Source: Candidatus Binataceae bacterium (GTDB taxonomy: Bacteria > Desulfobacterota > Binatia > Binatales > Binataceae). From it: a stretch of 32,015 bases of DNA. The translations under genes were made by a program, and so were the position numbers. This document shows positions 25,880 through 32,015 of the stretch, piece by piece; the first letter of the stretch is position 1, and each line of letters starts with the position of its first letter. Where the stretch lies: positions 1 to 32,015 of the forward strand of contig DASXMJ010000075.1 in NCBI GenBank assembly GCA_036495685.1. Direction: 5' to 3'. Under the pieces are notes generated by a model that saw only the letters and a list, made by a program, of their open reading frames with translations, was not told the origin of the DNA and made no database searches.

Positions 25880-26680
25880 ATGAAGTACGCGATGATGGGC
25901 GCGGGGCTTCGCGCCGAGGTTGGCCGCACCCCGCCCGCCGAGCAGGAGCGTCGCATTCGCTGTCATCAACAGGCGCTTAACGACCTGTTACGGGCGCGGG
26001 TCGTTGCCGGCCGTACCGGGTTGATTTTTGTCTCGGTCGGGTTGGGGCCATTTCACGGCGGTGAGGGACAAACCCTGAGCGTGCGCAATCGCGAAGGCAA
26101 GCGCCTTCGAACGGACGGACCCTTTCCCGAAACCAAGGAAGTGGTGGGCGGCTTTGACATCATCGATTTCGCCTCGCGCGAGGAGGCGATCGAATTTGGC
26201 AAAGTCAAAAACATGCACGCCACCCATATCGAGGAAATTCGGCCGATTCGGGAGTTCTGGTGGATTTCCCATTCACCCAAACTCGCCGAAGCGAACATCT
26301 TCATGCTCAGTTCGGTGGAGGACGGACGCGGGGCCTCCGACCTCTCCCCGGAAGAAAGAAAAAAACTCATCCGCCAGCATCAGGCGGTCGGCGCCGAATA
26401 CGTGACCCAGCGCGGGATGGTCGACGGAAAGCCCGGGCTTTGGGTCGGCGTGCGGCTGGGTCCGCCCGGCGAGGCAGTTACCATCCGGCGTGACACTGGT
26501 GAGCCATGCTTGGTCGACGGTCCCTTCGCCGAGACCCGCGAGCTGCTCGGCGGCTTCAATCTCGTCGCGTGCGACTCATTCGACGAAGCCATCGGCTGGG
26601 CCGAGAAGCTAACGCCGCGCGACGGTGACACCATCGAAGTCCGGCCTGCGGATGGCTTCTGGTGGATCTATCACGAATAG
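25880..26680 (+). CDS. Tandem double-DGPF-domain protein
   Basis: A 266-residue protein made of two diverged copies of the DGPF fold. Unit 1 (about 1-129) has DGPF at 79-82 and ends FWWI (126-129). Unit 2 (about 135-266) has DGPF at 213-216 and ends FWWI (260-263). The repeated ending marks an internal duplication or fusion. The first N-terminal strand is altered (MKYAMMGAGL), unlike the MKxMLLI of its neighbours. GAGGGAGAG precedes the ATG. Since single-domain relatives dimerise, this protein may form an intramolecular dimer with two different sites. Function is unknown. Confidence 0.85.
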   Translation: MKYAMMGAGLRAEVGRTPPAEQERRIRCHQQALNDLLRARVVAGRTGLIFVSVGLGPFHGGEGQTLSVRNREGKRLRTDGPFPETKEVVGGFDIIDFASREEAIEFGKVKNMHATHIEEIRPIREFWWISHSPKLAEANIFMLSSVEDGRGASDLSPEERKKLIRQHQAVGAEYVTQRGMVDGKPGLWVGVRLGPPGEAVTIRRDTGEPCLVDGPFAETRELLGGFNLVACDSFDEAIGWAEKLTPRDGDTIEVRPADGFWWIYHE

Positions 26681-26757
26681 GGCGTAGCTCAGTGCATTCA
26701 TGTCCGGCAAAGCAGGCAAGTCACTTGTAAGGACGGTTTGAGAAGAAGGAGAAGGCT

Positions 26758-27102
26758 ATGAAGTTCATGCTGTTGATCGTAGGTGGAGACCCCAGGCTGC
26801 CGCAGCCGACCGAGGCTCAGATGGGGTCGATGTTGGCGCAGTTCGAGAAAATCGGCGCAGATCTCAGCGCGCAGGGGAAACTGGTTCACTCAGCGCGTCT
26901 GCGTCCGAACGCAGAGGCCAAAACCGTCAGGCTCGGCAGCGACGGCAAACGCGTCATCGTCGATGGTCCCTTTACGGAGACCAAGGAAGCAGTCGGTGGC
27001 TACTACATGGGGGATTTCGTGTCTGAAGCGGATGCGATCGAATGGGCCAGGAAATTCCCGCCATTCTTCCATATTGAAGTCCGCCAGGTCTGGGAAATGT
27101 AG
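26758..27102 (+). CDS. DGPF (YCII-like) domain protein 3
   Basis: A 114-residue protein with MKFMLLIVGGD, then LVHSARLRP, DGPFTETKEAVGGYYMGDF (DGPF at 69-72) and the ending FHIEVRQVWEM. A strong AAGGAGAAGG ribosome site lies before the ATG. It is clearly paralogous to the next gene, sharing HSARLRP, KFPPFF and RQVWEM, and closer to it than to the two DGPF genes upstream. It lies 77 bases after the double-domain gene, enough for a separate signal, though none matching the ECF42-like boxes is seen. Confidence 0.88.
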   Translation: MKFMLLIVGGDPRLPQPTEAQMGSMLAQFEKIGADLSAQGKLVHSARLRPNAEAKTVRLGSDGKRVIVDGPFTETKEAVGGYYMGDFVSEADAIEWARKFPPFFHIEVRQVWEM

Positions 27103-27180
27103 GGGTGGGGCGCAGGCCAGCCCCTTCCTTCGGTTTCGGAGCGCGCTGGTTTAACGCTTAGTGCCTGTGGAGCGTTCACA

Positions 27181-27519
27181 ATGAAATTCATGTTGTTGAT
27201 CATGAACGGAGATCCAAACAACCCGCCGGCCAAGGAAACCGACTACCCAGCGATCTTTGCACAGTTTCAGAAGCTCACCGCCGATCTGCAGGCGCAGGGC
27301 AAGTTTCTGCATTCAGCTCGGCTGCGCCCTGAGGCGAGAACGGTGCGCGTGGGGACGGATGGAAGCCGGACGGTCACCGATGGTCCCTTCCTGGAGACCA
27401 AGGAGGTAGTCGGCGGTTACTTCCTGATCGAATGCCCCTCTGAAGCTGAAGCGCTTGAGTGGGCGAAGAAGTTTCCGCCCTTCTTCAACGTCCAGGCGCG
27501 CCAGGTCTGGGAGATGTAG
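27181..27519 (+). CDS. DGPF (YCII-like) domain protein 4
   Basis: A 112-residue paralogue of the preceding gene: MKFMLLIMNGDP, FLHSARLRPEARTVRV, DGPFLETKEVVGGYFLIE (DGPF at 67-70) and VQARQVWEM. TGGAG lies eight bases before the ATG. A recent tandem duplication with protein 3 is likely. It is immediately upstream of the sigma factor gene, the arrangement most often reported for ECF42 loci. A role as accessory or target protein of the sigma factor is inferred from context only. Confidence 0.88.
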   Translation: MKFMLLIMNGDPNNPPAKETDYPAIFAQFQKLTADLQAQGKFLHSARLRPEARTVRVGTDGSRTVTDGPFLETKEVVGGYFLIECPSEAEALEWAKKFPPFFNVQARQVWEM

Positions 27520-27568
27520 CGGGCGGGCTTCCGGCCGGCGGCCCCTCACTAGGTTGCGCGTGCCGCAC

Positions 27569-27585
27569 GATGAGGTAGCCTCATC
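27569..27585 (+). promoter_or_regulatory. Hairpin covering the likely ribosome site of the sigma factor gene
   Basis: GATGAGG-TAG-CCTCATC: a perfect 7-bp stem with a 3-base loop ending 11 bases before ATG 27597. The only Shine-Dalgarno-like bases (GAGG, 27572-27575) are in the stem. It may limit translation of the sigma factor or be a DNA operator. Confidence 0.45.
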
Positions 27586-27596
27586 TGAGCGGCAAT

Positions 27597-28835
27597 ATGG
27601 AACACGAGGCCTTCGCTAGATTCTACCGCGACGAGTTCGGGCGAATTCTGGCCAGCGTCATTCGCTCGATCGGAGACTTCCAGCTCGCCGAAGACGCAGT
27701 CCAGGAAGCCTTTGCCGCGGCGCTGGAACAGTGGCCGCGAGATGGGATGCCGGATAACCCGCGCGCGTGGATTGTCGGCGTCGCGCGCAACAAGTCCATC
27801 GACCGAATGCGCCGGCAATCGCGCTTTGCAGAACGCAGCGATGAAGTCCGCCGGATGATCGAGGCCGAGCACGCCTCGGCGACACCCCCGATGTCTGATA
27901 GCGCCGTGCCCGACGAACGCCTAAGCCTCATTTTTACCTGTTGTCATCCCGCGCTCGCGCAGGAGGCGCAAATCGCGCTCTCGCTACGGACCCTTTGTGG
28001 TCTCTCGACCGACGAGATTGCACGCTTGTTTCTGGTGCCGCCCGTAACCATGGCCCAGCGGCTGGTGCGCGCCAAGCGGAAAATTGCCGCGAGCAAGATT
28101 CCTTATGAAACTCCGCCGCGGGAACGTCTGGCCGAACGGCTCGACGCGGTCATGACCGTCGTCTACCTGGTTTTCACCGAGGGGTATGCCGCGACCGCGG
28201 GCAGCGAACTCGTGCGCCGCGATGTGGCAGCCGAGGCCATCCGTCTCGGGCGGATTCTGATCGAGCTGATGCCCGATGAACCGGAGCCGCGCGGCTTGCT
28301 CGCGATGATGCTGCTCCACGACGCACGGCGCGACGCACGCGTCGACGAGAAAGGGGAGCTGGTGCTGCTTGATGAGCAGGATCGCACCCGCTGGCATCGC
28401 CCGCAGATCGACGAGGGCCTGATGCAAGCGGCGGCTGCGTTCAACGTTCCGTTTCCCGGACCGTACGCGATCCAGGGGGCGATCGCGGCGGAACACGCGC
28501 GCTCGTCTGCTCCTGCGCAAACCGATTGGCCGCGCATCGCGCAGCTCTACGCGATGCTGCTGGAACAGCGCCCGAACCCGGTGGTGGAGCTCAACCGAGC
28601 GGTGGCGATCGCGATGGCACAAGGTCCCGAAGCGGGGCTCACGATGATCAGCGAAATCGAAGCGCGGGGCGAATTGAACGACTATTACCTGATGTGGTCG
28701 ACCAAGGCCGACCTCCTGCGACGCACCAACCACCTGGCGGATGCGCAGCAGTGCTACCGCCGCGCGCTTGCGCTGGTCCGCTCCGATCCCGAGCGCAATT
28801 TTCTCAAACGCCGCCTCACGGAGGTTTCGTCGTAG
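27597..28835 (+). CDS. ECF42-type RNA polymerase sigma factor with TPR-like C-terminal domain
   Basis: A 412-residue extracytoplasmic-function-type sigma factor, twice the usual ECF length. Sigma region 2 spans about 1-75 (AEDAVQEAFAAALEQWP, NPRAWIVGVARNKSIDRMRR). Region 4 spans about 115-175 (LSTDEIARLFLVPPVTMAQR, then LVRAKRKI). The diagnostic FTCCHPAL stretch, YLVFTEGY and DRTRWHRPQIDEG belong to the long DUF6596/TPR-like extension (about 185-412), thought to control activity in ECF42 in place of an anti-sigma factor. No anti-sigma gene is nearby, and DGPF genes precede it, as expected of the group. It may drive the TGTCGA-N17-CGACTAT promoters upstream. Confidence 0.92.
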   Translation: MEHEAFARFYRDEFGRILASVIRSIGDFQLAEDAVQEAFAAALEQWPRDGMPDNPRAWIVGVARNKSIDRMRRQSRFAERSDEVRRMIEAEHASATPPMSDSAVPDERLSLIFTCCHPALAQEAQIALSLRTLCGLSTDEIARLFLVPPVTMAQRLVRAKRKIAASKIPYETPPRERLAERLDAVMTVVYLVFTEGYAATAGSELVRRDVAAEAIRLGRILIELMPDEPEPRGLLAMMLLHDARRDARVDEKGELVLLDEQDRTRWHRPQIDEGLMQAAAAFNVPFPGPYAIQGAIAAEHARSSAPAQTDWPRIAQLYAMLLEQRPNPVVELNRAVAIAMAQGPEAGLTMISEIEARGELNDYYLMWSTKADLLRRTNHLADAQQCYRRALALVRSDPERNFLKRRLTEVSS

Positions 28836-28993
28836 GCGCGTTCTCGAGCGGCGTGGCGCATCGACTACCAGGGAGCGCGCCGCTGGAGGGGAACCGCGCG
28901 TGAATTCGTCCAAAAAAAGGGCCTAGCCAACCGCGGACACGCGCGGTAAAAAGATTAGGTTTCAATTCGCAACCAAGGTGGAGGTATTTTGCA

Positions 28994-29605
28994 ATGCTCA
29001 AAGTCTATGGCACGTCGCAGTCCCGCGCAGGCCGTGCGCTGTGGTTGGCCGAGGAACTCGGACTCAAATTCGAGCACATACCCGTGGGTCTTGCCGATGG
29101 TGGCACGCGCAAGCCCGAGCATCTGAAACTCAACCCCAACGGACACATCCCGGTGATCGATGACGATGGCACCATCCTGTGGGAGTCGATGGCGATTAAT
29201 CTTTACCTGGCCGAGAAGTACGGGAAGGCTCCTTTTTGGCCCTCCAACCCCGGCGACCGCGCCCGCGCGTATCAGTGGAGCTTCTGGGGGATGACTGAGA
29301 CCGAGCCGCATCTTATCGCGGTATTTCGCAACCGCATGATGCTTCCCGAGGATCAGCGCAGCGAGCAGGCCGCAACCGAGGCGCTGGAATCCCTCAAAGC
29401 GCCGCTCAAGGTGCTTGATGACCACCTCAAGGGGCGTCCCCATCTGCTGGGTTCGGATTACACGGTTGCCGATCTCAATGTTGCCTCGGTCCTGCTCCTT
29501 GCACCGATGATCGGAGTCGATCTGTCCGGGGTTCCGGCCGCCAAAGCATGGCTGGAAAAATGCCTGGCGCGTCCGGCCGCGCAAAAGATGCGCAGTTACA
29601 AATAG
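28994..29605 (+). CDS. Glutathione S-transferase family protein
   Basis: A 203-residue cytosolic GST. The N-terminal thioredoxin-like domain (1-76) has MLKVYGTSQSRAGRALWLAEEL, with serines 8 and 10 as candidate active-site residues. The glutathione-binding cis-proline region is GHIPVIDDD, followed by LWESMAINLYLAEKYG. The helical C-terminal domain includes LLGSDYTVADLNVASVL, the N-capping box region of GSTs. GGTGGAGGT lies nine bases upstream of the ATG. It follows the sigma gene after 158 bases and is probably a separate unit. Its substrate is unknown; detoxification or reductive dehalogenation are family possibilities only. Confidence 0.9.
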   Translation: MLKVYGTSQSRAGRALWLAEELGLKFEHIPVGLADGGTRKPEHLKLNPNGHIPVIDDDGTILWESMAINLYLAEKYGKAPFWPSNPGDRARAYQWSFWGMTETEPHLIAVFRNRMMLPEDQRSEQAATEALESLKAPLKVLDDHLKGRPHLLGSDYTVADLNVASVLLLAPMIGVDLSGVPAAKAWLEKCLARPAAQKMRSYK

Positions 29606-29677
29606 TCGGCCCAGCCCAGGAAGCCGCGGGTCGCGCATTCAAATAACAGGGGTGCTTGTGCCTCGAAAGTGGGAGCT

Positions 29678-29722
29678 ATCTTTTCGGCTGACACCAGCTT
29701 AAACGACCGTCAGCCGAAAGAT
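29678..29722. repeat. Long imperfect inverted repeat downstream of GST gene
   Basis: ATCTTTTCGGCTGAC (29678-29692) and GTCAGCCGAAAGAT (29709-29722) pair over 14 bp with one bulged T, around a 16-base loop. The outer flanks GAGCT and AGCTGCTC are also partly complementary. No T-run follows on either strand, so it is a poor terminator; an end of a lost insertion or a structured RNA are alternatives. Confidence 0.5.
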
Positions 29723-30095
29723 TAGCTGCTCAACGGTTTGAGAATGATCTACGCGCGTTGTGAATGCCAGGGTGTTGCCCAGATTGATTAAAGTCGTCTT
29801 TTGTAGCTTTATCTTACCTAATACGTTCTGCATTGCGTTTCGTATCGTTGATTTCTGCTCAAGAAGGGAACCTTTGACTCCGAGTGTACGCGGGAAACAC
29901 AACGTGGGCGCGTTCCACTTCGCTCGCGACTCGCGAAAGACGAACCGACCGAGGGTCCGTTGATAATCATCCTCATTTAGGGCTGGACAGCACGGCCGTC
30001 TCTAATTTCAACCACTCCCCTGAACGGACGGTGACGTTCCGCACCGGCATGGAACAACCAAACGTGAATTCTGACAACTCGAAAGATCCAATCCT

Positions 30096-30119
30096 TCTAG
30101 TCTCCATTCTAGTCTCCAT
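30096..30119 (+). repeat. 12-base tandem duplication
   Basis: TCTAGTCTCCAT occurs twice head to tail, followed by a degenerate partial third copy, ending 28 bases before the start of the small secreted protein. It may be slippage or paired regulator sites. Confidence 0.5.
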
Positions 30120-30147
30120 TCGAGTATGTGATGGAAAGGAGGATCTA

Positions 30148-30399
30148 ATGAGGGCACTACGCATCATCTTTTTGGCGGGTCTGATTTTCGCGCTGGCGGG
30201 CAGCGCGTTTGCCAGCAACAAAGGCGGCAACGGCAACGGCGGCTACGGCAACGGCAACGGCAACAGTGGCAAAGGCTATCAAGCACCTGAGTTCGACTTG
30301 AGCGGGCCTCTAAAATATGGGCTGCTGGCTATTGCGGGAGGCAGTGTGGTTCTGCTCGAGCGTCGTCGCAGGCGCCGCCGCGCGTCGTTGGCAAAGTGA
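30148..30399 (+). CDS. Small secreted Gly/Asn-rich protein with sorting-signal-like C-terminus
   Basis: An 83-residue protein with a near-ideal ribosome site (AAAGGAGGAT). Residues 1-22 form a signal peptide (MRALRIIFLAGLIFALAG, with cleavage likely after SAFA). Residues about 23-47 are low complexity (GGNGNGGYGNGNGNSGKG). Then PEFDLSGPLKYGLLAIAGGSVVLL gives a short motif plus one transmembrane helix, ending in seven to eight arginines. This tripartite ending resembles PEP-CTERM, GlyGly-CTERM or MYXO-CTERM tails recognised by exosortase- or rhombosortase-like enzymes, but it matches none exactly. No sorting enzyme is in the window. Short in-frame codons upstream are rejected because this start has signal and ribosome site. 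Confidence 0.75.
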   Translation: MRALRIIFLAGLIFALAGSAFASNKGGNGNGGYGNGNGNSGKGYQAPEFDLSGPLKYGLLAIAGGSVVLLERRRRRRRASLAK

Positions 30400-30480
30400 G
30401 CGCAACCCCAGTCATCTGGGCCTAGATTTCTCAGCCTGATCTCTTCCACAACCTCGACCTCACCACGAAGCACGCGACAA

Positions 30481-30507
30481 TCACCCCCGCTTGAAAGCGG
30501 GGGGTGA
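30481..30507. repeat. GC-rich stem-loop 1
   Basis: TCACCCCCGC, TTGAAA loop, GCGGGGGGTGA: a 10-bp stem with one extra G. It lies 82 bases after the small secreted protein gene and could end its transcript, though no T-run follows. It also resembles dispersed REP-type palindromes. Confidence 0.55.
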
Positions 30508-30526
30508 ATCCTCGCCTCTCAGAATC

Positions 30527-30544
30527 TCTCCCTCGAGAGGGAGA
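30527..30544. repeat. Stem-loop 2
   Basis: TCTCCCTC-GA-GAGGGAGA: an 8-bp palindrome with a 2-base centre, 20 bases after stem-loop 1. The close pairing of two hairpins is typical of repetitive extragenic elements. Confidence 0.5.
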
Positions 30545-30639
30545 CCCAGAGAAAAGCGGAGAGCCTTCGAAGCCCGCCTCAAGCCACGGGATCAGCGGAT
30601 TTCTGCTGGCTGTTCGATTCCGATTACCACGCAAAACAG

Positions 30640-30679
30640 CGATCGCGCGCGGCCTTCAAGTTTCTGGAGCGCGCGATCG
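30640..30679. repeat. 11-bp inverted repeat with 18-base loop
   Basis: CGATCGCGCGC (30640-30650) and GCGCGCGATCG (30669-30679) are exact reverse complements. In GC-rich DNA some such pairs arise by chance, but 11 perfect bases next to two further hairpins is notable. Confidence 0.45.
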
Positions 30680-31080
30680 GGATAGAGTCCGCCCGCGATC
30701 TTCTGAGGGTGCCAGCCTACCCCACTATTGATGGCTCGGCGCGATGGTCTCGTTCGGATTGCGGCCGGCCGCGGGTGCTGGCGGCACCGAGCGACTCGGG
30801 CTTCCGCGCGCCTCGCCAGTTCGTTTGTGTAGTGAAGACGGTTCGTCAAGCGCTCTGTCGTTAGTCCCGGTCGATTGCCCGGCCCATGCCTCGCGCCTAT
30901 CAGGGGCGATCTCGCAATCGTCCGACTCTGCCAAGATTTGCGGCGAAATTGGTCACCCCACCTCACCGACTTGGAGTTCTTAGCCTCGCCAAGGGTCCAC
31001 TGTAGGCCGTTGCCCACAAAAAGTGGACGGAATCACCACGTGGTGCTAATAGAACGGGCGGTTTGCGAAAGGAATTAGTG

Positions 31081-32015
31081 ATGAAAGCAGCAATTCTGGC
31101 CGCTCTTTTTCTGGCCGCCAGCGCGGTGGTTCACGCCCAGGCAACCCCGGTACCTACACCGCAGGGCTCTGCACTTTGGAATCCTAATGTCACCCAGACC
31201 GGTTCGGACTTCCTTACGGAATACAACGGTAGCGCCCTGACCGGTGTCGGTTCACCTAACGCCACTATGACCCTCAACTCAACAAATCCACCACCCACCT
31301 ATCAAGTAATAAGCAGTCCGCAAAGTATGGTCTTCGACCTTAACGGGAACATGTTTGTTTCCTCTCTTAATGGCCCGAACGGCGGCTGCAACAACGGCGA
31401 TTCGATCCTGTACTACAGCTTCCTTACCCTCGTTGCGACCGGTTCCGGCGTTAGCGTGCCTGTTCCCGATGCTGCCATCGTGGATGATGGTAGCTCCAAC
31501 GCGGTCAACTGTCCTATCGGTATGACTTTCGATACCAGTGGCAATCTCTGGCTCGCCAATGGTCTGTCGAACGGACCGAATGGTGCGGGGAATATAGTAG
31601 AATTTGCTGCTACCGCTATTGGCAATCTTAAAGGTGCCACCCTGATTACGCCCGCGAAGATACTTCTTAATGACGGCGTGGTTGGTGGTTTGAATTCCAC
31701 CTCCGGACTGAAGTTTGACAGCCAAGGTAATTTGTGGGCTCCACAGACTATCGCAAACGGCAATACGGTTTGGCAGAACCTGTTTTGTCCGGGGACAGGG
31801 CAGTGCACGGCCGCGGACGCTCAGAAACCGTTCTCATCGTTCATCGCGGAGTTTTCCGCCGCACAGCTTGCCAGCGCCACTTCTACGCCGCCAACTATCG
31901 ATCAGCCCGCACTGATTCTTGTGAGCCCTGTCTTTGGCCCCCAGCAATCAGCCCAACTGACGGCCATGGTTTCTCTGTTCGATATAGCAATCGACTCGGC
32001 TAATAACCTTTGGGT
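31081..32015 (+). CDS. Secreted beta-propeller-like (NHL/SMP-30-type) protein, N-terminal part (partial)
   Basis: Opens at ATG 31081 after AAAGGAATTAGTG and is still open at the right edge (311 codons seen). Residues 1-20 are a signal peptide (MKAAILAALFLAASAVVHA, cut before Q-A-T). The rest is Asn/Ser/Thr/Gly-rich, as in extracellular proteins. A blade-like repeat appears four times: MVFDLNGNMFVSS, MTFDTSGNLWLAN, LKFDSQGNLWAPQ and IAIDSANNLW, the D-x-x-GN-LW pattern of NHL and SMP-30-like propellers. Base composition is less GC-rich than the biosynthetic genes. Function is unknown; such proteins may be surface binding or lactonase-like. It was read directly from the sequence since it has no stop in the window. 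Confidence 0.8.
   Translation, partial: MKAAILAALFLAASAVVHAQATPVPTPQGSALWNPNVTQTGSDFLTEYNGSALTGVGSPNATMTLNSTNPPPTYQVISSPQSMVFDLNGNMFVSSLNGPNGGCNNGDSILYYSFLTLVATGSGVSVPVPDAAIVDDGSSNAVNCPIGMTFDTSGNLWLANGLSNGPNGAGNIVEFAATAIGNLKGATLITPAKILLNDGVVGGLNSTSGLKFDSQGNLWAPQTIANGNTVWQNLFCPGTGQCTAADAQKPFSSFIAEFSAAQLASATSTPPTIDQPALILVSPVFGPQQSAQLTAMVSLFDIAIDSANNLW

Larger units (their letters stand above)
29606..30147. other. 542-base intergenic region, more AT-rich than the surroundings
   Basis: After the GST gene. It contains an imperfect inverted repeat (29678-29722) and a 12-base tandem duplication near its right end. A 67-codon minus-strand frame (29699-29902) has no ribosome site and its end lies within the inverted repeat, so it is not called. 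The lower GC may mark insertion remnants or a regulatory RNA, but neither is shown. Confidence 0.5.
30400..31080. other. 681-base intergenic region with three stem-loops
   Basis: No convincing gene. A plus frame is open from about 30508 to 30864, and a minus frame from 31017 to 30592, but neither has a usable start or family resemblance. The left half holds three palindromes. The right end holds the AAAGGA ribosome site of the next gene. Confidence 0.5.

Noticed and set aside
26681..26757. tRNA-like start GGGCGTAGCTCAGTG after the double-DGPF gene
   Set aside because: No TTCGA-type T-arm, no complementary acceptor stem and no anticodon arm follow. It is an incidental match.
28930..28947. Hairpin ACCGCG-GACACG-CGCGGT followed by AAAAA between the sigma and GST genes
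   Set aside because: Only 6 bp in GC-rich DNA; the run after it is A rather than T on the transcribed plus strand, so it is not a terminator.
29699..29902. 67-codon minus-strand frame
   Set aside because: No ribosome site and no recognisable fold, and its end lies inside an inverted repeat. The low GC makes random frames less diagnostic, but support is still lacking.
30508..30864. Open plus-strand frame containing FCWLFDSDYHAKQRSRAAF and further residues
   Set aside because: Looks somewhat protein-like but has no ATG, GTG or TTG with a ribosome site and crosses two palindromes. It could be a gene remnant, but this cannot be supported.
30592..31017. 141-codon minus-strand frame
   Set aside because: Arg-rich shadow composition, no ribosome site and no family.
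1..32015. CRISPR arrays, insertion sequences, rRNA, tRNA genes and prophage
   Set aside because: No regularly spaced direct repeats, transposase or phage genes, or RNA gene signatures were found. The Xer-type recombinase is in a housekeeping context.

Overview
This is a GC-rich, gene-dense bacterial chromosome segment with ordinary housekeeping content and no phage, IS or CRISPR. The run xerC-hslV-hslU-argB-argD-argF-argG-argH-lipoprotein-lysA-dapF-dapA resembles the layout in Deltaproteobacteria such as Geobacter. Together with an alkylsulfatase, paired zinc alcohol dehydrogenases, an ECF42/DGPF cluster and TrmFO it suggests a soil or groundwater lineage of the Desulfobacterota/Binatota type. 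The taxonomic guess is inference only.

Layout. (1) 1-1138, minus strand: a tight operon of a cysteine-rich zinc-binding protein, a small exported protein and the start of glmU. (2) 1269-14154, plus strand: XerC-type recombinase, the HslVU protease, arginine synthesis (argB, D, F, G, H, with an overlooked 58-codon zinc-ribbon gene between argG and argH), a small lipoprotein, then the end of lysine/diaminopimelate synthesis (lysA, dapF, dapA). Many genes overlap or nearly touch, so this reads as one or two long transcription units. (3) 14410-18557: an SdsA1-like alkylsulfatase converging on two tandem paralogous zinc alcohol dehydrogenases, a plausible alkyl-sulfate-to-alcohol-to-aldehyde route. 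(4) 18958-21328, minus: a methyltransferase and a GT39-type membrane glycosyltransferase.

(5) 21503-22249, plus: the most striking gene of the window. Two apparent short ORFs are one 248-residue selenoprotein resembling animal iodothyronine deiodinases. The in-frame TGA at 21827-21829 falls exactly at the selenocysteine of the GS-x-T-Sec-P-P-F active site. A perfect 7-bp hairpin with a GGC loop (21840-21856) follows at the distance expected for a bacterial SECIS element. A standard gene caller would break this gene.

(6) 22298-24952, minus: an HU-type DNA-binding protein, then ppx/gppA and trmFO. (7) 25003-28835, plus: an ECF42-type sigma factor with a TPR-like C-terminal extension, preceded by four DGPF (YCII-like) genes carrying five DGPF domains. 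Two identical-spacing promoter-like elements, TGTCGA-N17-CGACTAT, lie upstream of a 56-residue membrane protein and upstream of the DGPF genes. They probably define the sigma factor's local regulon. A GATGAGG/CCTCATC hairpin sits on the likely ribosome site of the sigma gene.

(8) 28994-32015: a glutathione S-transferase, then a more AT-rich, loosely packed stretch with several inverted repeats, a small secreted Gly/Asn-rich protein with a sorting-signal-like C-terminus, and the start of a secreted beta-propeller-like protein that runs off the end.
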